Below are positions 34,050-42,512 of a stretch of 64,000 bases of DNA, piece by piece (within the stretch, counting starts at the first letter, position 1; the number at the start of each line of letters is the position of its first letter). This stretch comes from Pseudoselenomonas ruminantium (GTDB taxonomy: Bacteria > Bacillota > Negativicutes > Selenomonadales > Selenomonadaceae), in NCBI RefSeq assembly GCF_900113715.1, contig NZ_FOQK01000002.1:124001-188000 (forward strand). Direction: 5' to 3'. The notes under the pieces were generated by a model that saw only the letters and a program-made list of their open reading frames with translations, did not search any database and was not told the DNA's origin. Position numbers and translations under genes: made by a program.

Positions 34050-34093
34050 GCAATGACCTCCTGACAAAAATGAACTGTCAGGAGGTCATTTCA
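34050..34093. terminator. Bidirectional terminator between convergent island units
   Basis: AATGACCTCCTGACA (34052-34066) pairs with TGTCAGGAGGTCATT (34077-34091), followed by T on the plus strand and As on the other side. It separates the 33305 gene from the minus-strand operon. Confidence 0.8.
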
Positions 34094-34108
34094 GATAGAA
34101 TCTTAATC

Positions 34109-35806
34109 TTAGGATAATCTCCGTGATAGCGTCAGACTCACCATAAACATTCCCATCTCCTCCAAATATTTCACAGGAAAGTCTGCCACTAAACTGTTTT
34201 CTGATTCGGACACTGGCAAATAATCCATCAATGGACCATGAGCAATAACCACCATTGATGCATGGGGAGATGTATGCCGTGGTAAACCTTTAATCTCATG
34301 AGCAAGGTCAACCCATCTCTTGATTACTTCCGATGATTCATAATGCTGACGAAATTCCGCAGACGTATTCAATGCCTCATCCAAAGTCATACGTAATTCA
34401 TTTGGTATAGTTCTGGCTATAGCATCTATGTGCTCATAATCAATCCCCAAAACTCTGCCCACCTCTCTTAATGCAGCTTTAGCCAGCAGCGTACCAAAAG
34501 TGACAATCTGTGCTACGCTATCATAACCATAGCATTCCTTAAGATAATCGATGACGAAATCTTGATTATCTATCTGTTGGTTATAGCCCAACTTAAATTC
34601 AGGTAAGGATATATGATCCAGATTCAAAACAGTGTCAGCTTCTAAATTACACTTTGAAGGTTCTACTTTACTAAGTCCAAGAACATAAGCTATAATACTA
34701 CCTTCCAAATAACTACACCGTGACCTTACACTAATATCATGTTCTCGGCACAATTCAATAATATCTTGTGCAATTAGGATATATCTTGCAAGGTCGCTTC
34801 TTTTAATCATGTCCAGTTCATAACATAATTGTTTCTGTATTTCTTCTGTAATCACCGAATAATATTCAGGGAGAGCTTTTTCGCATAGCGCACACAAGTA
34901 TTCATCATCCGTTTTATAAGCTTTGGGCAGAGAAAATGCAGGCATTTGCATTTGACCAAAGGTAAAGTCAACCTGACAGCGTTCAGCGATTTTTACGGTA
35001 TTGGCAACAGCCTCTGGATATTCCGAGAACAATATTGCTATTTCCTGTGGAGATTTAAGGTAATACTCTCCATTATCATATCGGCCATTCTTATATTCGT
35101 CCAAGTCCATGCCATGTTCTATACAATGCAGAACAGCATATAACTCACTATCTTTCTGACGTAAATATCGACAATCGTTGGCTGCCACCAAACCTAAGCC
35201 AAAATTCTCAGCTAATTCAACCAAGCTCTTATTGACAATTCTCTCTTGGCTTAAACCGTGATTCTGAACCTCAATGAAAAAATTTTCTTTGCCGAAAATA
35301 TCGATGTATTCTTGAACCACTCTTTTCGCTCTTGGCTTATTGTTGCGACTAATTGCACGATAAACTTCGCCATCAGCACCAGACGACAGGCAGATAAGCC
35401 CTTCATGATATTTTTGTAGAAGTTCTTTATCCACTCGTGGCTTGTAGTACATACCCTCTATATTGGCCAACGACACAAGCTTCACCAGATTTTTATAACC
35501 CATTTGATTTTCTGCCAACAAAATCAAATTGTAGTACGTTTCACCATCAACAGTACAGCGGTAATATCGCGAGGTAGGGGCCACATACAGTTCACAGCCG
35601 ATAATCGGTTTTATTCCCTGCTTCTTACATTCCTTATAGAAAGGTATAACTCCGTACAGCGCTCCATAATCGGTAATCGCTAAATGTTTCATCTCCAGTT
35701 CTTTAACTCTTGTCACCAGCTCTTTGATACGAGCTACACCGCTATAAAGGCTGTATTCTGTATGGACATGAAGATGAGCAAACCTGCTCTCATCAAACGC
35801 TGTCAT
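34109..35806 (-). CDS. Truncated DNA polymerase III alpha (DnaE) homologue: PHP domain, polymerase motifs lost
   Basis: 565 residues; bacterial DnaE is about twice this. The PHP domain is well kept: FAHLHVHTEYSLYSGVARIK, LAITDYGALYGVIPFYK (usual His after Asp is Tyr), IKPIIGCELYVAP, then DKELLQKYHEGLICLSSGAD. The following polymerase segment is degenerate: the conserved GPGRGSGAGS is VRSRCSYLEGS, and the catalytic PDFDVDF is PEFKLGY. GLPRHTSPHASMVVIAHGPL is kept, but the protein stops where KMDFLGL should carry the third Asp. It cannot be a polymerase; a PHP phosphatase/nuclease or a clamp- or replisome-binding decoy is possible. Last gene of the minus operon. Confidence 0.75.
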   Translation of the reverse strand: MTAFDESRFAHLHVHTEYSLYSGVARIKELVTRVKELEMKHLAITDYGALYGVIPFYKECKKQGIKPIIGCELYVAPTSRYYRCTVDGETYYNLILLAENQMGYKNLVKLVSLANIEGMYYKPRVDKELLQKYHEGLICLSSGADGEVYRAISRNNKPRAKRVVQEYIDIFGKENFFIEVQNHGLSQERIVNKSLVELAENFGLGLVAANDCRYLRQKDSELYAVLHCIEHGMDLDEYKNGRYDNGEYYLKSPQEIAILFSEYPEAVANTVKIAERCQVDFTFGQMQMPAFSLPKAYKTDDEYLCALCEKALPEYYSVITEEIQKQLCYELDMIKRSDLARYILIAQDIIELCREHDISVRSRCSYLEGSIIAYVLGLSKVEPSKCNLEADTVLNLDHISLPEFKLGYNQQIDNQDFVIDYLKECYGYDSVAQIVTFGTLLAKAALREVGRVLGIDYEHIDAIARTIPNELRMTLDEALNTSAEFRQHYESSEVIKRWVDLAHEIKGLPRHTSPHASMVVIAHGPLMDYLPVSESENSLVADFPVKYLEEMGMFMVSLTLSRRLS

Positions 35807-35833
35807 AGTCTGCCCTCCTATATGATGAATATT

Positions 35834-36409
35834 TCATTCTGCAGTTTCGACAATAAAGCCACTCCAATTATCCGCATACTGCAAAAGCAAGGTAAGTTTC
35901 CCCTCCCTTGCCGCCACACTGCGGTTATCTTCTACATACTGACCGTCGTGATAGACTATGGCCTGTACTTCTTCCTCTGTTAATGGGAAACGACTGGCTG
36001 CCAGATAAAGCCCACGGATAGGAACGCTCAAATATAACAGGTCTTTATTGAAGCGATATGGCGTAGTAGCAGGATAGCCGTAAGCCTTCTGCTTGGGGCT
36101 CGGTTCATTTTTTAGATATTGCGGCTGCCCAGGCATCCCAGCTTTGCCTAAGTCATGAAGCAGTGCCACGATGACACAGCTTTCATCACTAATTTCCGGG
36201 GCAAGTACTGCCTTGATTTTCAGCAGGTTCTCTGCCACATTGACACTATGCTCCAAAAGGCCACGCTCACGGCAAAGATGAAACTTGGTAGAGGCAGGCG
36301 TTGTTAGATACGCTGTTTCTTTTTCTATAAACTGCATCAGATTAGCAAATTCTTCTTTTCGACTTATTACCTTATCTTTTAATGCTTGATATCGTTTCAT
36401 CAATTCCAT
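35834..36409 (-). CDS. HD-domain phosphohydrolase, copy 2
   Basis: 191-residue paralogue of the protein at 31395-31964, with the same HD ligands (RGLLEHSVNVAENLLK, ALLHDLGKAGMPG, YHDGQYVEDNRS). It overlaps the upstream PD-(D/E)XK-like gene by 10 bases, so the two are co-translated, and is followed by the DnaE-like gene after 27 bases. Retention of two copies in the two operons suggests the protein works with both. Confidence 0.75.
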   Translation of the reverse strand: MELMKRYQALKDKVISRKEEFANLMQFIEKETAYLTTPASTKFHLCRERGLLEHSVNVAENLLKIKAVLAPEISDESCVIVALLHDLGKAGMPGQPQYLKNEPSPKQKAYGYPATTPYRFNKDLLYLSVPIRGLYLAASRFPLTEEEVQAIVYHDGQYVEDNRSVAAREGKLTLLLQYADNWSGFIVETAE

Positions 36410-37203
36410 AACAATTCTATCCCCTTACTACCATTCACCAATAACACTTTTACATTCTTTGGTGGTTTTGGACATCCTATCATTTTCTTGAAAGCCTTCT
36501 CATAATATTCTTTCCAATCGTCTTCCAGAACTGAATTAAATGTTTCATCATTGACAACATTAAGCAATACCAACGTGGTTTGTATGTTTTTTAGTTTTTC
36601 ATTTATATAATAGAGAAAAGTTAATCTATTACCTAATTGATAATAAGTATTCATCCAAATATCTTTTTCTTTCCAAGTTTCAACTGTATATGATTTATTA
36701 GTATAGTAATTATATGCGCTAAGCATAGATTTTTCTATTAGCGCAATATTTTCTTTTGATTTAGAACCACATTTTGTTTTCGCTTCCTCCCTATAAGCTT
36801 TTGCCTCAAAGAGGAACAACTGCTTGCATCCTGCTTTATTCTCATGTATTGCCATCGCATCCCATACAGGCTGTTGTGACGGCCAAAATTTAAATATAGT
36901 ATCGTATAAATCATTTTTCTTATCTATCCCTAAAACAGTTTCCCTTATGTTTCTGTGAGCAATTTGATTTAATTTATATTCACGATAATCTTCACTAGCA
37001 AGAGGAGATATCCACGCTCCATCATCGAAATTCAATTTTCCCTGTATTCCTCTTTTATACTCCTCCAATTTCTTGGGGTCAATATCCAATTTTCCCTTCA
37101 ATAATTTTCTTTGCAAAATTTCTTGATCTGGATTAACTATCGCCTGCATCCATAATTTACTTCCTTTTTCTCCTGGACCAGGTGCTGTTGAATTTCCACT
37201 CAT
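36400..37203 (-). CDS. Possible PD-(D/E)XK-fold protein, uncharacterised
   Basis: 267-residue protein from ATG 37203, chosen for AAAGGAG 8 bases upstream; the frame extends further up without support. The core WDAMAIHENKAGCKQLFLFE followed by AKAYREEAK has the Asp-(spacer)-Glu-x-Lys pattern of PD-(D/E)XK nucleases, and the context (HD, PHP, AAA+) agrees, but this is motif-level evidence only. Later parts are helical with YYINEKLKNIQTTLVLLNVV. Confidence 0.55.
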   Translation of the reverse strand: MSGNSTAPGPGEKGSKLWMQAIVNPDQEILQRKLLKGKLDIDPKKLEEYKRGIQGKLNFDDGAWISPLASEDYREYKLNQIAHRNIRETVLGIDKKNDLYDTIFKFWPSQQPVWDAMAIHENKAGCKQLFLFEAKAYREEAKTKCGSKSKENIALIEKSMLSAYNYYTNKSYTVETWKEKDIWMNTYYQLGNRLTFLYYINEKLKNIQTTLVLLNVVNDETFNSVLEDDWKEYYEKAFKKMIGCPKPPKNVKVLLVNGSKGIELLWN

Positions 37204-37226
37204 AAATATCACTCCTTTTAATCTGC

Positions 37227-37620
37227 CGCTAATTAAACCACACTTGTTTTGAGACCAATTCAGCCACTTTAGCTGGAGCATCCATCAAAGTTCCTTCCAT
37301 TGCCGAACAACTATCAAAAAGCATAGACATTCGGCCTTTAACGTAATATTTCTCTTCCTTACACAAGGAACGTACAATTAGCGAAACGTTATCTTGTCAT
37401 AGTGTTAAAACGCTATGGAGATATCGCGTATAGCGATTAACGAAATAGCGATAGTTGAATCGTCATAATGGATATTGGAGGTACACACCTCAGGCTCTTA
37501 GCCATAATTTCCATACGCAAATAGCTATCTGCTATCATTCGTAATTTGCATGCAGCTTCATAGTTCATCTGCACCTGAACCGAATTCCCTTTAATGAATG
37601 CCCCTGCTAAAGTGGCTGAT
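37227..37620 (-). pseudogene. Decayed open-frame remnants in the minus operon
   Basis: Between the 219-residue protein gene and the PD-(D/E)XK-like gene are two protein-like stretches with no start or ribosome site: one reading QVQMNYEAACKLRMIADSYL then RMEIMAKSL (about 37500-37580), another reading KEEKYYVKGRMSMLFDSC then SAMEGTLMDAPAKVAELVSK and ending QVWFN (about 37227-37370). A segment with hairpin-forming repeats around 37400-37470 separates them. They look like parts of one broken gene. No family recognised. Confidence 0.35.
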
Positions 37621-37630
37621 TATATCCTAA

Positions 37631-38260
37631 TTATTCTTCCAGCAATTCCTCAACAATAAATTGGTTCTCACCTGCCAGGTCAAACCTGGGCGTGTAATCA
37701 ACTTTGGTAGCGAGCAATGCTTCATCAATCTTGAGAGATACTTCGTCAGCCTTGCGATTAAATTCCTTAACCATTGCCCTTACCTTGTTCCTGTCATAAT
37801 CAATCGTCATAATGCGGTCAATATCATAGTAGTAGGAAGTTTGATTACCGTCATTGTTAAACACATATCCTTGGCCTTCGCCCTTTTGCAGTTCATGAGA
37901 ACTCTTCAAGTTTGCTAAGCCTTGTAATACTTGAAGCATTGACCGCCTACTTTTATTAGCATCTACAGCTGCGTCAAGGTTAAAGCCCATCCCTGCCTTA
38001 GCTTTGCCTATTGCGCACGACAGTTTTTCTTTTTCTTCCATAAGTTCCTGCCATACTTTTAACAACGCCTCTATAGCAAAACCTTCTTCGCTGCGCTCAC
38101 TAACATCGACAGTCTCATCCTTCTGTCCTTTTAAGGCCTTGCTGCGCAAGTGTTTTTCTGTAATCGTCATAACGTTGTCATTATCGGACAAATATCTGGT
38201 GATGTAACTCAGTAAATCATTGACTTTGTTCTGCGTTTGAAAAGCTTCTTTCAAATTCAT
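37631..38260 (-). CDS. Uncharacterised helical protein of the minus operon
   Basis: 209-residue protein starting MNLKEAFQTQNKVNDLLSYI at ATG 38260, with AAGGAGG upstream. Mostly charged helix: EALLKVWQELMEEKEKLSCA, a central GEGQGYVFNNDGNQTSYYYD loop and KVRAMVKEFNRKADEVSLKI. It resembles small coiled-coil partners encoded beside AAA+ ATPases, but I cannot name a family. Confidence 0.6.
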   Translation of the reverse strand: MNLKEAFQTQNKVNDLLSYITRYLSDNDNVMTITEKHLRSKALKGQKDETVDVSERSEEGFAIEALLKVWQELMEEKEKLSCAIGKAKAGMGFNLDAAVDANKSRRSMLQVLQGLANLKSSHELQKGEGQGYVFNNDGNQTSYYYDIDRIMTIDYDRNKVRAMVKEFNRKADEVSLKIDEALLATKVDYTPRFDLAGENQFIVEELLEE

Positions 38261-38296
38261 GATAAATACCTCCTTGTATAAATGAATCATATAATA

Positions 38297-38504
38297 TTAT
38301 CCAAAATGTGAACCTGAATGCTTTAATGCCGCTGGAATATTTATTGGTTCCAAATCTCTTAGCGCATCTCTTTCAGATAATTCATATCTTTTTTCTAATG
38401 GATATAATTTCACAATCTGTCATCAATATCTTGTTGTTATCTTCTTTCTCAGCCTTGAAATTCCTGCCGCGTCAATCAACTAATTCCATCCCTATATAAA
38501 ACAT
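38297..38504 (-). pseudogene. Short decayed gene with nonsense codon and frameshift
   Basis: AAGGTGG and ATG 38504 start a frame MFYIGMELVD that meets TGA at once, continues as RGRNFKAEKEDNNKILMTDC, and after a frameshift reads VKLYPLEKRYELSERDALRD then LEPINIPAALKHSG to a stop at 38297. The last part is convincing as protein. Together they describe a former gene of about 67 residues between the AAA+ and helical protein genes. Confidence 0.45.
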
Positions 38505-38547
38505 TTCAAAGCACCACCTTACTGACCATACGACATTATCATTTACT

Positions 38548-40602
38548 CTATGGATTGGGGACAAAACCAAGTGTTCTGTTCTTGGATTTGTACTGTTTCA
38601 CCACATTTACATCAAAATCTTCTTTTTTCAGTTCCAATAGTATATGGCGGTCAATTTCCTTTCCCTTGTATTCCTGCATAAGTCTGCTGGCCTGTTTTAT
38701 TTGTGCTTGTTCCAGCAGGTTGCGTACAAAGCGGCCGTTGCCGAAGTTGTCTGTTTGGCTGGCTTTGTTGAATAATTCTCGGCATTTTTCATTTATACCT
38801 GCACCGAGCGTCAATTCCTGTTTGCTGGCCATCAAATGCAGGATATCCAATAGTTCCTGGGGTGTGTAATCGGGAAAATCAATATGGAAGGCGATACGGC
38901 TGCGCAGACCTTCATTCTTTTCGAGAAATCTTTCCATTTTATCGGGATAGCCGGCGAATATAACAATGGTATCATCGCGGTTATTTTCCATTTCCTGCAC
39001 GATGGTATTGATGGCTTCGTCTCCGTAAGAGCCTTCACAGTCATCAACAAGCGAATAGGCTTCGTCAATAAACAAAATCCCGCCTTCGGCGTGTCGGAAT
39101 TTTTTCTTTATCGTTGGGGCTGTCCAGCCTACATATTTGCCAACCAAATCGGCACGGCCACATTCCACAAATTCACCGGATGATAGGATACCTTCACTGT
39201 TAAGAATTTCTGACAGTAATCTGGCTACCGTGGTTTTAGCACTCCCCGGATTGCCGGTAAAGACCATGTGCATATTGGGGCGGAACTGGTTTAATCCCAT
39301 AGTAGAACGTATTTTTTGCGCGCGGAAGGTGTCCAGTATATTTTCGATAACTTTTTTGACTTCCTGCAGGCCAATCATGGATTGCAGGCGGCTGTATGCG
39401 TCTTTTTCAGCATGCTTTTTGACGGCAAGTGTAACCCGGCTGACTTCTTTATATGCTGTGTATGCGTTGTTACGTAAGTTATTTCGATAGAGCCGGTCAT
39501 ACATCTGATAAATATCGGAGGGGCGGAATACAGTCTTATCACCTAAAACGTATTCTATCTGCTCGGTGTTATAGGAAATCTTGCCATCAGTTAATAGTTT
39601 TTGCAGATATTTTGTTGCTGTTTGCCGATTCCCCGTGCCTTCTTTTATTTCAATAAAGAACATTTCCTCTTGTAGTGAGCTGATTAGATTGTGTGTAAAG
39701 CCGGGATTATGTGTGTTTTCCACAAGAATAAAGAGGGTGTTCCGTTGATACTTACGGATTTGTTCGGTGAAAAAATTTACGACTTCCTCATAACAGGTTG
39801 TGTAGTTTTGATGTTCTTCTTTGCTTCCCGTAAGTTCTATGACAATAGTACCGCCTGCACTTTGTCGGAAAATAGACTCGATATCCGAATCGTTAAAACA
39901 GCCTTCAGTAATATCGGAAATATAACTGATGCAACGGCTTACAAGACGTTGATTGGCGTAAAGGTTGCGGCATAAGCAGGTGGCAAGTTGCAAGGCGGAA
40001 TTTTTATTATCAGCAGACAGCTTATAGTGTACAGGATGACCTTGATACTTGTGTGGATGGGTCGGGGTATAGATACGCTTGATTTCCTCCAACAAGGTTT
40101 TATCTGGTATAAATGTATGGGCATCTTCAAGGGCAGCGTTTAAGTTGGTGGGAAATTTATCAAAAATTTGTTCTGTGATTTGAAAATCTCTGTTGTTATA
40201 ATAATCAAGACTATAATTGTCGTTGTCCCAATAGCGATTGCGGCTAATAAAATGAGAACTGTTTTCTAAAAACTTTCTTGCTTCTTTAGGGGAGATTTCC
40301 TTCATCTGTGCTTTTCTTTGCAGGGAAAGTCCATATTTTTCGCTTACACAGTCAGCCAAAAATTTAAGTAGAGTTTTAGATGAGGGTGATTCAAGCGAAT
40401 CAATAACGGCAATAAAGAATAGTTCCTCCGGGGAAGCCTTGTAAATGGTCATAAATATTTTTGATTCGTTGGCGTCCGTTTCGAGCGTATCATTTATATC
40501 TTCTATTAGCCTGTGCCAAGCGTTCTGTGATTCTTCATAGTTTTTTTGCATTTTGCCATTATCAACGAGTGAACAAGCAACCTTTACCTGATAAAATAAC
40601 AT
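38548..40602 (-). CDS. AAA+ ATPase, CbbX/SpoVK-like, with degenerate N-terminal AAA-like region
   Basis: 684 residues. The C-terminal half is a clear CbbX/SpoVK/EccA-type AAA+ domain: MIGLQEVKKVIENILDTFRA, Walker A VFTGNPGSAKTTVAR, GKYVGWTAPTIKKKF pore/hairpin element, Walker B GGILFIDEAYSL, arginine finger EGLRSRIAFHI. The N-terminal half has a possible second, inactive ATPase fold (Walker B-like GGTIVIELTGS without a Walker A). Such ATPases remodel protein complexes. First gene of the minus operon, behind island operator 3; AAAGGAGG precedes the start. Ends with TAG. Confidence 0.8.
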   Translation of the reverse strand: MLFYQVKVACSLVDNGKMQKNYEESQNAWHRLIEDINDTLETDANESKIFMTIYKASPEELFFIAVIDSLESPSSKTLLKFLADCVSEKYGLSLQRKAQMKEISPKEARKFLENSSHFISRNRYWDNDNYSLDYYNNRDFQITEQIFDKFPTNLNAALEDAHTFIPDKTLLEEIKRIYTPTHPHKYQGHPVHYKLSADNKNSALQLATCLCRNLYANQRLVSRCISYISDITEGCFNDSDIESIFRQSAGGTIVIELTGSKEEHQNYTTCYEEVVNFFTEQIRKYQRNTLFILVENTHNPGFTHNLISSLQEEMFFIEIKEGTGNRQTATKYLQKLLTDGKISYNTEQIEYVLGDKTVFRPSDIYQMYDRLYRNNLRNNAYTAYKEVSRVTLAVKKHAEKDAYSRLQSMIGLQEVKKVIENILDTFRAQKIRSTMGLNQFRPNMHMVFTGNPGSAKTTVARLLSEILNSEGILSSGEFVECGRADLVGKYVGWTAPTIKKKFRHAEGGILFIDEAYSLVDDCEGSYGDEAINTIVQEMENNRDDTIVIFAGYPDKMERFLEKNEGLRSRIAFHIDFPDYTPQELLDILHLMASKQELTLGAGINEKCRELFNKASQTDNFGNGRFVRNLLEQAQIKQASRLMQEYKGKEIDRHILLELKKEDFDVNVVKQYKSKNRTLGFVPNP

Positions 40603-40643
40603 GGCAAACGCCTCCTTTTCTGTTGTGGTGATTCATCTTATGC

Positions 40644-40697
40644 TTATTTTAGCAGACACAAGGTACATTTTTTTGTACATCTCATCTGCTAAAATAA
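40644..40697. promoter_or_regulatory. Island operator 3, 54-bp dyad between AAA+ operon and WYL regulator
   Basis: Outer arms TTATTTTAGCAGA (40644-40656) and TCTGCTAAAATAA (40685-40697) are perfect. The inner CAAGGTACA-TTTTTT-TGTACATCT (40659-40682) shares their exact centre (40670.5) and the 9-6-9 layout of the other two island sites. TTGTAC (40673-40678) and TAAAAT (40695-40700) form a plus-strand promoter for the regulator; the other side serves the AAA+ operon. Confidence 0.7.
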
Positions 40698-40757
40698 AAT
40701 CAGAAAACATGAAGGATTGGAGGATTTTGCCTAGAACAAAGGCAAAGAGGAAGTGAT

Positions 40758-41744
40758 ATGATGTACGCGACAGGCAATAAGAAAATGCTCAATATGCTGA
40801 TATTGGAGATTCTGAAAGAATATACGGATGAGAATCATCGTTTGACGCAAATGGAGATGATTCAGTTACTGGAAAAGAATTATGGCATGACTTGTGACAG
40901 GCGGTCCGTGCGAGCGAATATTGACTCTTTGAAGGAATTGGGCTATGAAATTGCTGCGGATAAGGGCTATTATTTGCTGGAACGGGATTTTGACGATGCA
41001 GAATTACGTTTGCTGATTGACAGTGTATTATCTGCGAAGGGAGTATCGCAGAGTCAGGCGAAGCGGTTAATCAAAAAACTGGTTAAGCAGGGAAACCGTT
41101 ATTTTCAGGCAAAAGTCAAACACATTGCGAATCTGCCGGAAATGCGGCATTCAGATAATACCGTGGTTATGAAGAATGTCGAAGTGTTAAATGATGCTAT
41201 TGAAAAAAAGCGGCAGGTGAAATTTATCTACAACCGTTACAACACTTCGTTTAAGCTGGTGCCTAAGCGGGATGAGCCATATGTTGTCAATCCTTATCAA
41301 ATGGTGGTATGTAATGGCTGGTATTATCTGATTGGTAATACGGAGCCTTACGACAATGTATCCCATTACCGCATAGATAAGATGAAAAAGGTGACTATAG
41401 TAGATAAGCCGGCTAAGGATAAGTCATTGGTGGATGAGTTTGTTCATGGCTATAACCTGCCCAGACATATGGCGGAGCATATCTATATGTTTGGTGGCAA
41501 CACTATTGAGGTGCAATTTCAGACGGGGAAATATCTTATGGATCAGTTGGTGGACTGGTTTGGCAAAGATTTTTCGGTAAAGCCGTTGAATAATGAGGAT
41601 ATGCTGGTGACGGTCAAGTGCAACGAATATGCGATAAAATATTGGGCATTGCAGTATATCGAGCATATAGAAGTGCTGAAGCCCGTAGATTTTCGTCAGC
41701 AGATAAGCCACATATTAAAGGATAGATGGCAGGTACATAAATGA
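40758..41744 (+). CDS. WYL-domain transcriptional regulator
   Basis: 328-residue regulator: N-terminal winged helix (MLILEILKEYTDENHRLTQM, GMTCDRRSVRANIDSLKELG), then a WYL domain with INPYQMVVCNGWYYLIG-like core (here VVNPYQMVVCNGWYYLIGN), RIDKMKKV and a WCX-type end EVQFQTGKYLMDQLVDWFG. WYL regulators often control defence islands, sensing nucleic acids or nucleotides. Divergent from the AAA+ operon with a symmetric operator between, so it is the likely master regulator of the island. Confidence 0.88.
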   Translation: MMYATGNKKMLNMLILEILKEYTDENHRLTQMEMIQLLEKNYGMTCDRRSVRANIDSLKELGYEIAADKGYYLLERDFDDAELRLLIDSVLSAKGVSQSQAKRLIKKLVKQGNRYFQAKVKHIANLPEMRHSDNTVVMKNVEVLNDAIEKKRQVKFIYNRYNTSFKLVPKRDEPYVVNPYQMVVCNGWYYLIGNTEPYDNVSHYRIDKMKKVTIVDKPAKDKSLVDEFVHGYNLPRHMAEHIYMFGGNTIEVQFQTGKYLMDQLVDWFGKDFSVKPLNNEDMLVTVKCNEYAIKYWALQYIEHIEVLKPVDFRQQISHILKDRWQVHK

Positions 41745-41843
41745 GTAAACGAAAGGGGCTGTTGCACGTAATGATATGTGATATGCTCCCCATTAGGTAG
41801 ACAGAAGAAATAATAAAACTGTCTATCTAGTGGGAAGTTTTGT

Positions 41844-42512
41844 ATGCGCAGAAAAAAGATAGCACCAGAGACTAAGGTGCGTTATGTTGAAATGTACAAA
41901 CGTGGAGAAGGAAGCGGCATGGCCTTGGCTAGAACCGCTGGAGTTGCCCTGGCTTCATTTCAGCAATGGGTGAGAAATTATGAAGTATATGGGCCTAAAG
42001 CATATACCAAGGGGTATCAACACTATTCCAAGGACTTGAAGGAAAGTGCTGTACGAGATTATCTGGCAGGCAAAGGCTCACAGGATGCCATTTGCAAAAA
42101 GTACGGGATTCTTTCTAAGAGCAAGTTGCAGAAGTGGATTATGAAGTATAATAGTCACGAAGGATTGAAGCCATCCGGCCAGGAAAGGGGCAAAATCGTG
42201 ACTACAGGTAGAAAGACTACTTTAGAAGAGAGAGTTTCCATAGTAGAAGATTGCATATCCAATGGTCGCTGCTATGCTGAAACAGCGGATAAATTTTCTG
42301 TGTCATATTAGCAGGTATATACATGGGTACGCAAGTATGACAATAAGGGCATTGATGGACTGAAGGATGGCCGTGGGCGTACCAAGCCAGATTATGAAAT
42401 GAGCGAGATTGAACGCGTCAGATATGAAAACCGAATGCTGAAAGCGCAATTGAAACATCAGCAGATGGAGATAGATTTCCTAAAAAAACTCGAAGAGATA
42501 GAGAGGCGGTGA
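41844..42512 (+). pseudogene. IS3 OrfA with in-frame amber codon
   Basis: HTH protein of the IS150 type with two helix-turn-helix blocks (MYKRGEGSGMALARTAGVAL; VSIVEDCISNGRCYAETADK). TAG at 42309-42311 interrupts SY-QVYTWVRKYDNKG, where a Gln (CAG) would fit; the frame then runs on through the leucine-zipper part (RYENRMLKAQLKHQQMEIDF) to TGA 42510. Without readthrough OrfA and the OrfAB fusion transposase cannot be made, so the element is probably immobile. Confidence 0.75.

Noticed and set aside
38308-38499. Plus-strand frame in the gap between island genes
   Set aside because: No ribosome site or protein character; the minus strand instead shows a decayed gene in line with the operon.
29452-42512. 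Element with a recoded genetic code (TAG read as Gln)
   Set aside because: Only two TAGs are involved, one in an IS gene, and another island gene ends with TAG. Evidence is too thin to claim recoding; kept only as an open question.
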